From the NCBI GenBank assembly GCA_947167935.1, contig CAMVJU010000001.1, positions 62,001-126,000 on the forward strand: a DNA stretch of 64,000 nt, read 5' to 3'. Below, one piece after another: positions 1 through 9,124 of the stretch. The DNA comes from an uncultured Prevotellaceae bacterium. GTDB lineage: Bacteria; Bacteroidota; Bacteroidia; Bacteroidales; Bacteroidaceae. Under the pieces are notes generated by a model that did not search any database, was not told the origin of the DNA, and worked only from the letters and a program-made list of their open reading frames with translations. Both the position numbers and the translations under genes were made by a program. The first letter of the stretch is position 1. The number at the start of each line of letters is the position of its first letter.

Positions 1-2
1 AG

Positions 3-527
3 AAGATTGGCTATATGGAGGCGATGCCCGTTGTCGTCGACCCGGGCGTGCTGAATCCCTACGAGTTCATCGGCGCCGTCATCAACCGCCGTCTGCCGAA
101 TCCCTTCATGCCCGATGCCCCTCAGCGTATCGCGATGGATACAAGTCAGAAACTGCCCATCCGTTTTGGCGAGACCTTGAAGAAGTATATCGCTCGTGGC
201 CTCGACAAGTCGAACCTTGTGCTGATTCCCCTTACGTTGGCAGGCTACGCCCGCTATCTGAAGGGCATCAAGGATGATGGTACCACCTTCGAGCCTTCTC
301 CCGATCCGATGCTCGCAGAGCTGCAGGCCATCGTCGCCCCGCTGGAGATTGGCAAGGCCGATCAGGACTGGAGCCCGCTGAAGAAGCTCTACAGCCGTGC
401 CGATGTCTTCGGCCTCGACCTCTATGAGGCAGGTCTTGGCGAGCAGATCGAGGGAATGGTGAAGGAGCTCTACGCTGGTCCGGGTGCTGTGCGCGCCACC
501 TTGCATAAATATGTACAGGCCCGTTAA
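3..527 (+). CDS. Mannitol dehydrogenase family protein, C-terminal part
   Basis: The gene is cut by the window start; the frame is open from base 3 and 175 residues are visible. The family comprises NAD(P)-dependent polyol and hexuronate oxidoreductases (mannitol, fructuronate or tagaturonate). The part seen matches the helical C-terminal domain: an R-x-PNPF segment followed by QRIAMDTSQKLPIRF, the conserved region whose Lys and neighbours contribute to the active site. It ends with TAA at 525-527 and a short gap before the efflux operon. Which sugar or polyol is used cannot be told from this part. Confidence 0.8.
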   Translation, partial: KIGYMEAMPVVVDPGVLNPYEFIGAVINRRLPNPFMPDAPQRIAMDTSQKLPIRFGETLKKYIARGLDKSNLVLIPLTLAGYARYLKGIKDDGTTFEPSPDPMLAELQAIVAPLEIGKADQDWSPLKKLYSRADVFGLDLYEAGLGEQIEGMVKELYAGPGAVRATLHKYVQAR

Positions 528-612
528 TGTGATATTTTGTTAACATTTCACCCTGACAATAAACCGTTTGGTGAAGCGTCGCGTCAAAAGACCGATACAA
601 AATCAGAAAAGG

Positions 613-1956
613 ATGAAAAAAAGAAAGAAACTGCTGACAGCCGTCTTGCTGACATTGGCTGCCCTGCCGCTGAGCGCGCAGAAGCAATGGACGCTGGACG
701 ACTGTATCAGCTATGCCATGCAGAACAATATCGCTCTGCAGAAGAGCCGCCTGCAACAGCAATCGGCAGCTGAGGACGTAAAGGCACAGAAAGGAGCCCT
801 GCTGCCGACGCTCAACGCCTCAACCAACCAAAGCGTAGGTTACCGCCCCTGGCAGGACGCTGGCGTGGCCACCGTCACCAACGGACAAGTGAACACAAAG
901 GTGGACAAGACGTACTACAATGGCTCTTACAATCTCAATGCTTCTTGGACGGTGTGGAATGGCGGGCGCAATCGCAACAATGTGCGCTTGAGTGAGCTGA
1001 CGGCACAGCAGTCGGAGCTGAACGTGGCCGAGCAGGCCAACAGTATCGAGGAACGTATCTGTCAGCTCTTCGTGCAGTGTCTCTATCTGAACGAGGCCAT
1101 CGGCGTGAGCCGCTCCACCTTGGAGACCAGTAAGAAGAACGAAGAACGTGGCCGTGAGATGGTGGAGGTTGGCTTGTTGGCACAGGCCGACCTGGCACAG
1201 CTTACCTCACAGCGTGCCAACGACGAGTACAATATCGTGGAGGCTGAGAGCCAGCTGGCTAACTATAAGCTGCAGCTGCGCCAGTTACTCCAGCTGACAG
1301 CTGATGCCGATTTTGACATCGCCGTGCCGGCGACTACCAACGAACAGGCTTTGAGCGACATTCCTGCTTTGCAGAGCGTGTACGAGCAGGCACTGGCCTC
1401 GCGTCCTGAGATTGAGAATGCCCGCCTCGGCATCGAGAGCAGCAAGCTGAGCATCGCCATTGCGAAGGCTGGTTGGCTGCCTACGCTGAGTCTTACCGGC
1501 GGTGCTTCGACCAGCACCAACTCACTATCGAACAATGGTTGGGGCAATCAGATGAAGACCAACGTGAACATGAGTGGCGGTCTGTCGCTTAGTGTTCCCA
1601 TCTTCGACGGCAAGCAGACCAAGACCAGCGTGGCGAAGGCCCGCATCCAGCAGCAGCAGGCTATGCTCGACCTTCAGGATCAGCAGCAGCAGCTCTACCA
1701 GACCATTGAAGGCTACTGGCTCGACGCCACCACCAATCAGCAGAAATTCCGTGCCGCCTGTACCTCTGTGGCCAGCAGTCAGGCCAGCTTTGACTTGTTG
1801 CAGGAGCAGTTCAACGTGGGTCTGAAGAATATCGTCGAGCTGATGAACGGCAAGGATAATCTGCTGCAGGCCCAGCAGAATCAGCTACAAGCAAAATACC
1901 TCACATTGTTAAACCAACAGATGCTGCGCTTCTATAGCGGCAGTTCAATTCAATAA
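613..1956 (+). CDS. tolC: TolC-family outer membrane efflux protein
   Basis: This should be the outer-membrane channel of a tripartite exporter. The ATG at 613 is preferred over an upstream ATG at 568 because it gives a clean signal peptide (MKKRKKLLTAVLLTLAALPLSAQ) and a mature start KQWTLDDCISYAMQNN, typical of the OEP family. The protein is about 447 residues. Two OEP repeats with long Gln/Ala-rich coiled-coil helices are visible, including EQFNVGLKNIVELMNGKDNL near the C-terminus. It is followed after 3 bases by the MacA-like adaptor gene, so the four genes from here to 5145 look like one operon. The exported substrate is unknown. Confidence 0.9.
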   Translation: MKKRKKLLTAVLLTLAALPLSAQKQWTLDDCISYAMQNNIALQKSRLQQQSAAEDVKAQKGALLPTLNASTNQSVGYRPWQDAGVATVTNGQVNTKVDKTYYNGSYNLNASWTVWNGGRNRNNVRLSELTAQQSELNVAEQANSIEERICQLFVQCLYLNEAIGVSRSTLETSKKNEERGREMVEVGLLAQADLAQLTSQRANDEYNIVEAESQLANYKLQLRQLLQLTADADFDIAVPATTNEQALSDIPALQSVYEQALASRPEIENARLGIESSKLSIAIAKAGWLPTLSLTGGASTSTNSLSNNGWGNQMKTNVNMSGGLSLSVPIFDGKQTKTSVAKARIQQQQAMLDLQDQQQQLYQTIEGYWLDATTNQQKFRAACTSVASSQASFDLLQEQFNVGLKNIVELMNGKDNLLQAQQNQLQAKYLTLLNQQMLRFYSGSSIQ

Positions 1957-1959
1957 AAT

Positions 1960-3162
1960 ATGAAAAAGAAAATCATCATCGCTGTCGTGATTGTCGCCGC
2001 CATCGTGGCAGCCTATTTTCTCTTCTTCAAAGGCTCCAGTGAGCAGAAGGTAGAGTTTGAGAAGACCAAAGTGGAACGCACAAACATTCAGAGCAGCATC
2101 ACCGCCACCGGCACCATTGAGCCTGTGACCAGCGTCACCGTAGGTACGCAGGTTTCGGGTATCGTCAGCCATCTCTATGTCGACTACAATAGCGTAGTAA
2201 AGAAAGGACAAGTGATTGCTGAGCTTGACAGGACCAATCTCACCAGCGAGCTGAATACTGCCCGTGCCAATCTGGCCAGCGCACAGAGCACGTTGAATTT
2301 TGAGCTGGCCAACTACGAGCGCTATAAGACACTGTATGATAAAGGCCTTGTCAGTGCCAACGACTTCGAGACCGCCAAGCTCTCTTACCTCAAGGCTAAG
2401 GAGCAGGTGAACACATCGCGTGAGAGTGTGCAGAAGGCCCAGACCAACCTTGGCTACGCCACTATCACCAGCCCTATTGACGGCATCGTGCTGTCGAAGG
2501 CTGTGGAGGAAGGCCAGACCGTTGCCGCTTCGTTCAACACGCCTGAACTTTTTACTATTGCACAGGATTTGACCGACATGCGCGTCATTGCCGACATCGA
2601 CGAGGCTGACATCGGTGGCGTGAAGGAAGGCCAGCGTGTGATGTTTACCGTTGATGCCTATCCCGAGGATCATTTCATGGGTAGTGTTACGCAGGTTCGC
2701 CAGCAGGCCACAACAGAGAGCAACGTCGTCACCTACGAGGTGGTCATCTCTGCTCCCAACAACGACCTGAAGCTGAAGCCCGGCCTCACCGCCAATGTCA
2801 CCATCTTCACACAGGAGAAGAGCGACGTGCTGGCTGTAGAGAGCAAGGCCCTGCGCTTCATGCCTATCGAAGCCATCCTGACCGAAGGCCAGAAGATTGA
2901 AGACGTGGAGGCTCCCACGAAGGTCTGGACGCTTGAGGGTAATACCTTCAAGGCACATGCTGTGCAGACGGGCATGACCAACGGCATCCTGACAGAGATT
3001 GTGAGTGGCGTCGATGCCGGTACGGAGGTCTTGACGGGCTTTACCATTATCGGTGGCGAGCAGCCGCAAGGCGAGCAGGCCGGCAATCCCTTCATGCCGC
3101 GTCCAAGAGGTAACAACAGACAACAGAACAACGGCGGCAACCAGCGTCCTCCCACCAGGTAA
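1960..3162 (+). CDS. macA: MacA-like periplasmic adaptor (HlyD family)
   Basis: The 400-residue membrane fusion protein would link the inner-membrane ABC transporter to TolC. An N-terminal membrane anchor (IIIAVVIVAAIVAAYFLFF) is followed by the lipoyl/barrel-sandwich half-motif VGTQVSGIVSHLYVDYNSVV, a coiled-coil hairpin (about residues 90-160), the returning half-motif GYATITSPIDGIVLS, and a beta-barrel domain. The C-terminus is a low-complexity Arg/Asn/Gly/Gln tail. Three bases separate its stop from the ATPase gene. The family is known to export macrolides, peptides or lipids; nothing here picks one. Confidence 0.9.
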   Translation: MKKKIIIAVVIVAAIVAAYFLFFKGSSEQKVEFEKTKVERTNIQSSITATGTIEPVTSVTVGTQVSGIVSHLYVDYNSVVKKGQVIAELDRTNLTSELNTARANLASAQSTLNFELANYERYKTLYDKGLVSANDFETAKLSYLKAKEQVNTSRESVQKAQTNLGYATITSPIDGIVLSKAVEEGQTVAASFNTPELFTIAQDLTDMRVIADIDEADIGGVKEGQRVMFTVDAYPEDHFMGSVTQVRQQATTESNVVTYEVVISAPNNDLKLKPGLTANVTIFTQEKSDVLAVESKALRFMPIEAILTEGQKIEDVEAPTKVWTLEGNTFKAHAVQTGMTNGILTEIVSGVDAGTEVLTGFTIIGGEQPQGEQAGNPFMPRPRGNNRQQNNGGNQRPPTR

Positions 3163-3165
3163 AGA

Positions 3166-3924
3166 ATGAATATGGAAGAAAGAAAAGTAGTCATCGAGCT
3201 GCAGAATGTGAAGCGCTATTTCCATGTGGGCAGCGAGACGGTGAAGGCCTTGCGGGGCGTGTCGTTCAAGATCTACGAGGGCGAATTCGTCACCATCATG
3301 GGCACATCGGGCTCAGGTAAGTCTACGCTGCTGAACCAGCTGGGCTGCCTCGACACGCCTACTAGCGGTGATTATTTCCTCGACGGCATCAGCGTGCGCA
3401 CTATGTCGAAGACACAACGTGCACACCTGCGCAATCAGAAGATTGGCTTCGTGTTTCAAAATTACAACCTGCTGGCGAAGACTACCGCCGTGGAGAATGT
3501 GGAGCTGCCCTTGATGTACAACTCGAAGTACAATGCACGCCAGCGTCGCGAAGCAGCTGTGAAGGCCCTGCAGGCCGTAGGCTTGGGCGACAGGCTGATG
3601 CACAAGTCAAATCAGATGTCGGGTGGACAGATGCAGCGCGTGGCCATCGCCCGTGCATTGGTGAACGAGCCCGCCGTGCTGTTGGCCGATGAGGCCACGG
3701 GTAACCTCGACACACGTACCAGCTTCGAGATGCTTGTGCTCTTTCAGGAGCTGAACCGTCAGGGACACACCATTATCTTCGTGACCCACAACCCCGAGAT
3801 TGCAGAGTATGCCACGCGCAACATCAACCTGCGCGATGGCAAGATACGTGAAGACACCATCAACACCAACGTCAAGTCGGCTGCCGAGGCTCTGGCCGCG
3901 CTGCCGAAGATACAAGATGATTAA
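3166..3924 (+). CDS. ABC transporter ATP-binding protein, MacB/LolD type
   Basis: This 252-residue nucleotide-binding subunit has an intact Walker A (GTSGSGKST, from residue 46), Q-loop (FVFQNYNLLA), signature (MSGGQMQRVAIARAL), Walker B (VLLADEATGNLD) and H-switch (VTHNPE). In E. coli MacB the ATPase and permease are one chain; here they are two abutting genes, an arrangement common in Bacteroidetes. The C-terminus has an extra segment of about 25 residues. ATG codons at 3166 and 3172 are both possible starts; the first is used. The stop TAA is followed directly by the permease ATG. Confidence 0.92.
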   Translation: MNMEERKVVIELQNVKRYFHVGSETVKALRGVSFKIYEGEFVTIMGTSGSGKSTLLNQLGCLDTPTSGDYFLDGISVRTMSKTQRAHLRNQKIGFVFQNYNLLAKTTAVENVELPLMYNSKYNARQRREAAVKALQAVGLGDRLMHKSNQMSGGQMQRVAIARALVNEPAVLLADEATGNLDTRTSFEMLVLFQELNRQGHTIIFVTHNPEIAEYATRNINLRDGKIREDTINTNVKSAAEALAALPKIQDD

Positions 3925-5145
<1,221 letters not shown>

Positions 5146-5178
5146 TGTAAGAGTTGAAAGTTTAACGATTATACGATT

Positions 5179-6600
5179 ATGCAATACTACAGCACCAACG
5201 GGGAGGCTCCCATGGCCGACCTGCAGAAGGCAGTCGTGAAGGGACTGGCCGAAGACCGCGGGCTCTACATGCCCGAGAGGATTAACCGTCTGCCGAAGGC
5301 TTTCTTCGACGATATGCCGACGATGCGCTTCCAGGACATCGCCTACAACGTGGCTGCCGCCTTCTTTGGCGAGGACATCGATGGCGACGGGCTGAAGGAA
5401 TTGGTCTACGACACGTTGCAGTTCGACTGCCCCGTTGTCAAGGTAAAGGAGAATATCTACGCGCTAGAGCTCTTCCATGGTCCTACGCTGGCCTTCAAGG
5501 ATGTGGGCGCCCGCTTTATGGCAAGGCTGCTGAAATATTTTAAACCCACCCCCAGCCCCTCCCGTGCGGGAGGGGAGACTGATTTCCTCCAAAGTAAGAC
5601 TGAGAGTAATGATGTTACTCAGCACCCCTCCCGCACGGGAGGGGCAGGGGGTGGGTGCAACGTGCTCGTGGCTACTAGTGGCGACACGGGCTCAGCTGTG
5701 GCCAATGGCTTCCTCGGCGTGGAGGGCATCCATGTGTTTGTGCTCTATCCCAAGGGAAAGGTGAGCCCCATCCAGGAGTGCCAATTCACTACCTTAGGCC
5801 AGAACATCACGGCTGTTGAGGTGGATGGTGTCTTCGACGACTGCCAGCGTCTGGTGAAGAGTGCCTTCATGGACGAGGAGCTGAACAAGCACATGATGCT
5901 TACGTCGGCTAACTCGATTAACGTGGCCCGCTTCCTGCCGCAGGCATTCTATTATTTCAATGCCGTGGCGCGTCTTACCTCTCAGCTCTCACCTCTTACA
6001 CCTGACATCGTCACGTGTGTTCCTTCCGGCAACTTCGGCAATATCTGCGCCGCCCTCTTCGGCCATGCGATGGGCCTGCCCGTGAAGCGCTTCATCGCTG
6101 CGAACAATGCCAACGACGTGTTCTACAACTATTTGCAGACGGGCCAGTACGAGCCGAAGGCTTCCATACAGACGCTGGCCAATGCGATGGATGTGGGCGA
6201 TCCCTCGAACTTCGCCCGTATCATCAACCTCTACAGCGAGAATGGTCAGCTGTCGCCTGAGGATACGCACCAGCGTATCACCAGCCTGATCAGCGGCGCC
6301 ACCTACAGCGACGAGCAGATCAAGGAGACGATGCGTAAGTGCTACGAAGAGACGGGCTATATCCTCGACCCGCACGGTGCCTGTGGCTATCGTGCTCTTG
6401 AGGAGCAACTGCAAGAGGGCGAGGTGGGTATCTTCTGCGAGACGGCCCATCCCGCGAAGTTCAAGGAAAAAGTGGATGATATCTTGGGTATCGACGTGGA
6501 GATTCCCGAGCGCTTAGCCGCCTTTATGCGGGGCGAGAAGCAGAGCGTGCCGATGCCCAACGACTTCGAGGCTTTCAAGCAATTTCTGCTGGAGCAATAA
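5179..6600 (+). CDS. thrC: Threonine synthase with in-frame repeat insertion
   Basis: It converts O-phosphohomoserine to threonine using PLP. An N-terminal Thr_synth domain (QYYSTNGEAP) is followed by the PLP-lysine motif FHGPTLAFKDVGARF (Lys110), the phosphate-binding loop ATSGDTGSAVANGF and CVPSGNFGNI. The ATG at 5179 lies in an ACGATTAT direct repeat 33 bases after the permease stop. The protein is 473 residues; the Bacteroidetes enzyme as I know it is about 430-440. The excess is residues 122-160, a Pro/Ser/Gly-rich loop encoded by a palindromic element. A second repeat-derived stretch, LTSQLSPLTP, lies near residue 266. Both are in loops and the frame is open, so the enzyme may still work. 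Confidence 0.95.
   Translation: MQYYSTNGEAPMADLQKAVVKGLAEDRGLYMPERINRLPKAFFDDMPTMRFQDIAYNVAAAFFGEDIDGDGLKELVYDTLQFDCPVVKVKENIYALELFHGPTLAFKDVGARFMARLLKYFKPTPSPSRAGGETDFLQSKTESNDVTQHPSRTGGAGGGCNVLVATSGDTGSAVANGFLGVEGIHVFVLYPKGKVSPIQECQFTTLGQNITAVEVDGVFDDCQRLVKSAFMDEELNKHMMLTSANSINVARFLPQAFYYFNAVARLTSQLSPLTPDIVTCVPSGNFGNICAALFGHAMGLPVKRFIAANNANDVFYNYLQTGQYEPKASIQTLANAMDVGDPSNFARIINLYSENGQLSPEDTHQRITSLISGATYSDEQIKETMRKCYEETGYILDPHGACGYRALEEQLQEGEVGIFCETAHPAKFKEKVDDILGIDVEIPERLAAFMRGEKQSVPMPNDFEAFKQFLLEQ
5544..5656. repeat. 113-bp inverted-repeat element inside thrC
   Basis: A 32-base arm at 5544-5575 (beginning ACCCACCCCCAGCCCCTCCC) is matched by its reverse complement at 5625-5656 with one mismatch. 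Each arm is itself partly palindromic (CCCTCCCGTGCGGGAGGG). The 49-base centre is not repetitive. It looks like a small MITE or REP-type element that landed in a loop-coding part of thrC and keeps the frame open. No transposase for it is seen here. Confidence 0.85.
5975..6002. repeat. Heptamer repeat in thrC
   Basis: Four consecutive 7-base units, TTACCTC, TCAGCTC, TCACCTC and TTACACC, encode LTSQLSPLTP just before CVPSGNFGN. The same heptamer family on the other strand occurs in clpC (61659-61693). Confidence 0.7.
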
Positions 6601-6622
6601 GAAAACAACTTTTTTTGTTATT

Positions 6623-6695
6623 GAAGACAACTTAGACAACTTGGACAACTATTATTAATCGGATGATAGTTGTCCAAGTTGTTTAGGTTGTCTTC
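6623..6695. terminator. Long stem-loop between convergent genes
   Basis: A 30-base arm at 6623-6652 pairs with 6666-6695 with only two mismatches and a 13-base loop. It lies between the 3' ends of thrC (+) and the permease gene (-), overlapping the last codons of the latter. The left arm is three 9-base units (GACAACTTA, GACAACTTG, GACAACTAT). It is placed as expected for a bidirectional transcription terminator, but it lacks a clean U-tract directly after the stem. Confidence 0.65.
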
Positions 6696-7327
6696 TTAAT
6701 CATAACATGGTCTTCTTTAGAAAAAAGCAGGCGGTCAGCGAGCCAGATGGTCAATACGATGGCGAGCACCGCAGCGGCGATGGCTGCCGCCCATGTCATT
6801 AGCGTGATGGCAAGGGCGGCAGCTATCGTTGCGCCGAAGAGCAGCAACGTGCAGAATAGCAGGGCCATGGCCAGTGGCATGTGTGACGAGCGCTGCCACA
6901 ACATCGGCAGGAAGGCGGCACGCAGGCTGCGACGCACACTGGGCACGAGGCTCTCTAAATGTGTGGCGCCGTTCGCCATCAGATAGCGGCGGTGCGCCTG
7001 AGTATGTTTCAGACTGCGCAGATAGACCTCAAAGGCGTGTGGTGTGGAACCTAAAAGGCACAGCAATAAGATGACGAACACGGGCCAGAAGGCATGACTC
7101 GACAGACTTAGCACCATGCAGCCCGTCAGTGCAAGGGCGCTCAAGAGTATGGCGCCAAATAGCGGTAGCCACAACGATTGCGGCACACGAGGCATGTGGA
7201 TGCTCGGGTGCAACGCCTTCTTCACAACTCTCTTGTCAACAATCCACAAGACGGCAATGGCTGCACCCAGCAGCACAATAATCAGCAGGATTCCCCACAC
7301 AGCTATTTGTCCGAAATATATCATCAT
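6683..7327 (-). CDS. FetB-like (UPF0014) ABC permease
   Basis: This 214-residue integral membrane protein has about five or six hydrophobic segments. The loop YLMANGATHLESLVPSVRRS followed by LRAAFLPML resembles the coupling region of the FetB/YbbM family (A-x-GA-x-x-x-E...P..RRALR.A..P). FetAB in E. coli is linked to iron export or homeostasis. The usual downstream LPGMMTGQ motif of FetB is not present, so the assignment is to the superfamily rather than to function. The partner pseudo-ATPase lies upstream on the same strand, 40 bases away. Its 3' end lies in the thrC-side stem-loop. Confidence 0.6.
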   Translation of the reverse strand: MMIYFGQIAVWGILLIIVLLGAAIAVLWIVDKRVVKKALHPSIHMPRVPQSLWLPLFGAILLSALALTGCMVLSLSSHAFWPVFVILLLCLLGSTPHAFEVYLRSLKHTQAHRRYLMANGATHLESLVPSVRRSLRAAFLPMLWQRSSHMPLAMALLFCTLLLFGATIAAALAITLMTWAAAIAAAVLAIVLTIWLADRLLFSKEDHVMIKKTT

Positions 7328-7348
7328 TCAATTTTTTGATTACAAACC

Positions 7349-7378
7349 ATTCGTGTTATGATTCGTGTCATTCGTGGT
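7349..7378. repeat. ATTCGTG direct repeats
   Basis: Three copies, ATTCGTGTT, ATTCGTGTC and ATTCGTGGT, lie between the permease start and the end of the upstream gene, overlapping its stop codon. The same short repeat family occurs before purC (13737) and before giant B (34260). Confidence 0.6.
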
Positions 7379-7916
7379 CAGAGTTGATTTCCACTACGTT
7401 GTCGGCAGCATTGATGACGGCGCCGTCGGTAGAGCTGACAATGACGGTGCGCCCTGCTATGGCCTGTTTGCGCAGATAGGGCAGCATGGCGGCTTCAGGC
7501 TCTTCTACCAAGAGAATGGGCCGCTGCCGCAGGACGGCGATTGCCAGGAGACGTGCCTGTTGCGGGTCGGTGCCGCCCGTCTGCTCTGCCTCTTCCTCCA
7601 GGTTTTCGTCAGAGAGCTTGCGGTTGGCGCGCAGGGCGAAGACATCGTCGGCGGTGGGGGCCTCATATCGCACGATCTCTCCCACATCGTCGAGACGACG
7701 CGGTGCGAAGGCCATCTGCCGGCGTAGCGCGGAGGCTGTCTTCGGCGTCAGTGGCTCGCCGTCGATGCTGATGAAGCCTGCCACGACGGGCTCGAAACCC
7801 ATCATGGCATAGAGCCAGCGGGCGCCACCCACCACACAGGTGATCTGTCGCTCGCGGGCCATCAGCGAGAGGGTGTGAGGCTCGCCCTTTACCAGTACGT
7901 CGTTCAGTTCCAGCAT
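7368..7916 (-). CDS. Degenerate ABC ATPase-like protein
   Basis: This 182-residue protein has an ABC NBD layout: an N-terminal strand pair, a P-loop position (CVVGGARWLYAMMGFEP), ISIDGEPL, a Q-loop-like region, a signature-like TGGTDPQQARLLAIAV, a Walker-B-like RPILLVEEPEAAM, and a C-terminal strand at the H-loop position reading VIVSSTD. The Walker A Gly-Lys-Ser/Thr is absent, the Walker B Asp is Glu, and the switch His is missing. It is also shorter than a usual NBD (220-250). It pairs with the FetB-like permease gene. It is either a non-hydrolysing subunit or a decaying gene; the intact frame favours the first. Confidence 0.65.
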   Translation of the reverse strand: MLELNDVLVKGEPHTLSLMARERQITCVVGGARWLYAMMGFEPVVAGFISIDGEPLTPKTASALRRQMAFAPRRLDDVGEIVRYEAPTADDVFALRANRKLSDENLEEEAEQTGGTDPQQARLLAIAVLRQRPILLVEEPEAAMLPYLRKQAIAGRTVIVSSTDGAVINAADNVVEINSDHE

Positions 7917-7930
7917 GATAACTTCCTATT

Positions 7931-7951
7931 TGTTGCGGGGAAACCGCAACA
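7931..7951. terminator. Hairpin after purM
   Basis: TGTTGCGG and CCGCAACA pair perfectly over 8 bp with a GGAAA loop, just 3' of purM on the - strand and before the ABC ATPase-like gene. There is no U-run, so it may be an attenuator or processing site rather than a strong terminator. Confidence 0.45.
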
Positions 7952-7956
7952 CACAC

Positions 7957-9123
7957 TTAGTAATGGAATTCTCCGTATTCGCTCTTGATGGTGAGCGAGC
8001 GCGGTCCTTCCTCGATGCGGCCTACCACCTGCGCGTCGATGTTGAAGCTCTTCGAGATGGCAATCACCTGCTCTGCCACTTCGGGGCGCACGTAAATCTC
8101 CATGCGGTGGCCCATGTTAAAGACCTGGTACATCTCCTTCCAGTCGGTGCCTGAGCACTCGTGGATAGCCTGGAACAGCGGCGGCACGGGGAACATGTTG
8201 TCCTTGATGACGCGGCAGTTGTCGCCCACGAAATGCAGCACCTTCGTCTGTGCGCCGCCCGTGCAGTGCACCATGCCGTGAATCTCAGGCCGCAGGTCGT
8301 CGAGGATCTTCTTGATGACGGGTGCATAGGTGCGGGTGGGGGAGAGGACGAGCTGACCAGCATCGACGGGGGAACCGTCGATCGCACTGGTGAGCTGATA
8401 CTTTCCGCTATACACCAGCTCATTGGGCACGGCGTGGTCGTAGCTCTCGGGATATTTCTCAGCGAGATATTTGGAGAAGACATCGTGGCGGGCGCTGGTG
8501 AGACCGTTGCTGCCCATGCCGCCGTTGTAGCGCTGTTCGTAGGTGGCCTGCCCTGTGGAGGAGAGGCCTACGATGACGTCGCCCGGACGGATGTTTGCGT
8601 TGTCGATGACGTCGCTGCGCTTCATGCGGCAGGTGACGGTCGAGTCGACGATGATGGTACGCACAAGGTCGCCCACGTCGGCTGTCTCGCCGCCAGTGGG
8701 CCAGATGCCGATACCCATCTCACGCAGCTCGGCGAGTAGCTCGTCGGTGCCGTTGATGATGGCGCTGATGACCTCGCCCGGGATGAGCATCTTGTTGCGG
8801 CCGATGGTGCTGCTGACAAGGATGTTGTCGACGGCACCCACGCAGAGCAGGTCGTCGGTGTTCATCACGATGGCATCCTGCGCAATGCCCTTCCACACGC
8901 TCAGGTCGCCCGTCTCCTTCCAGTACATGTAGGCCAGGCTCGACTTTGTGCCGGCGCCGTCGGCGTGCATGATGTTACAGTATTCCGGGTCGCCGCCCAG
9001 GATATCGGGGATGATCTTGCAGAAAGCCTGCGGGAAGATGCCCTTGTCGATGTTTTTGATGGCAGCGTGGACGTCTTCCTTCGCGGCAGAGACGCCACGC
9101 TGCATGTAACGATTGTCAGCCAT
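7957..9123 (-). CDS. purM: Phosphoribosylformylglycinamidine cyclo-ligase
   Basis: It catalyses the ATP-dependent closure of FGAM to AIR, step five of purine synthesis. The start MADNRYMQRGVSAAKEDVH (9123) is preferred to an ORF extension of 16 residues that runs into lemA. The protein is about 388 residues, usual for the Bacteroidetes form. Motifs include the GVSAAKEDVH start, HADGAGTKSSLAYMYW, DDLLCVGA, GGETADVGDLVRT and GLSSTGQATYE of the AIRS fold. One base separates its ATG from the lemA stop, so the two are co-transcribed. purC is at the head of the same gene run. Confidence 0.93.
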   Translation of the reverse strand: MADNRYMQRGVSAAKEDVHAAIKNIDKGIFPQAFCKIIPDILGGDPEYCNIMHADGAGTKSSLAYMYWKETGDLSVWKGIAQDAIVMNTDDLLCVGAVDNILVSSTIGRNKMLIPGEVISAIINGTDELLAELREMGIGIWPTGGETADVGDLVRTIIVDSTVTCRMKRSDVIDNANIRPGDVIVGLSSTGQATYEQRYNGGMGSNGLTSARHDVFSKYLAEKYPESYDHAVPNELVYSGKYQLTSAIDGSPVDAGQLVLSPTRTYAPVIKKILDDLRPEIHGMVHCTGGAQTKVLHFVGDNCRVIKDNMFPVPPLFQAIHECSGTDWKEMYQVFNMGHRMEIYVRPEVAEQVIAISKSFNIDAQVVGRIEEGPRSLTIKSEYGEFHY

Positions 9124-9124
9124 A

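Noticed and set aside
1945..3225. 426-residue - strand ORF
   Set aside because: Antisense to the MacA-like gene, with no recognisable domain.
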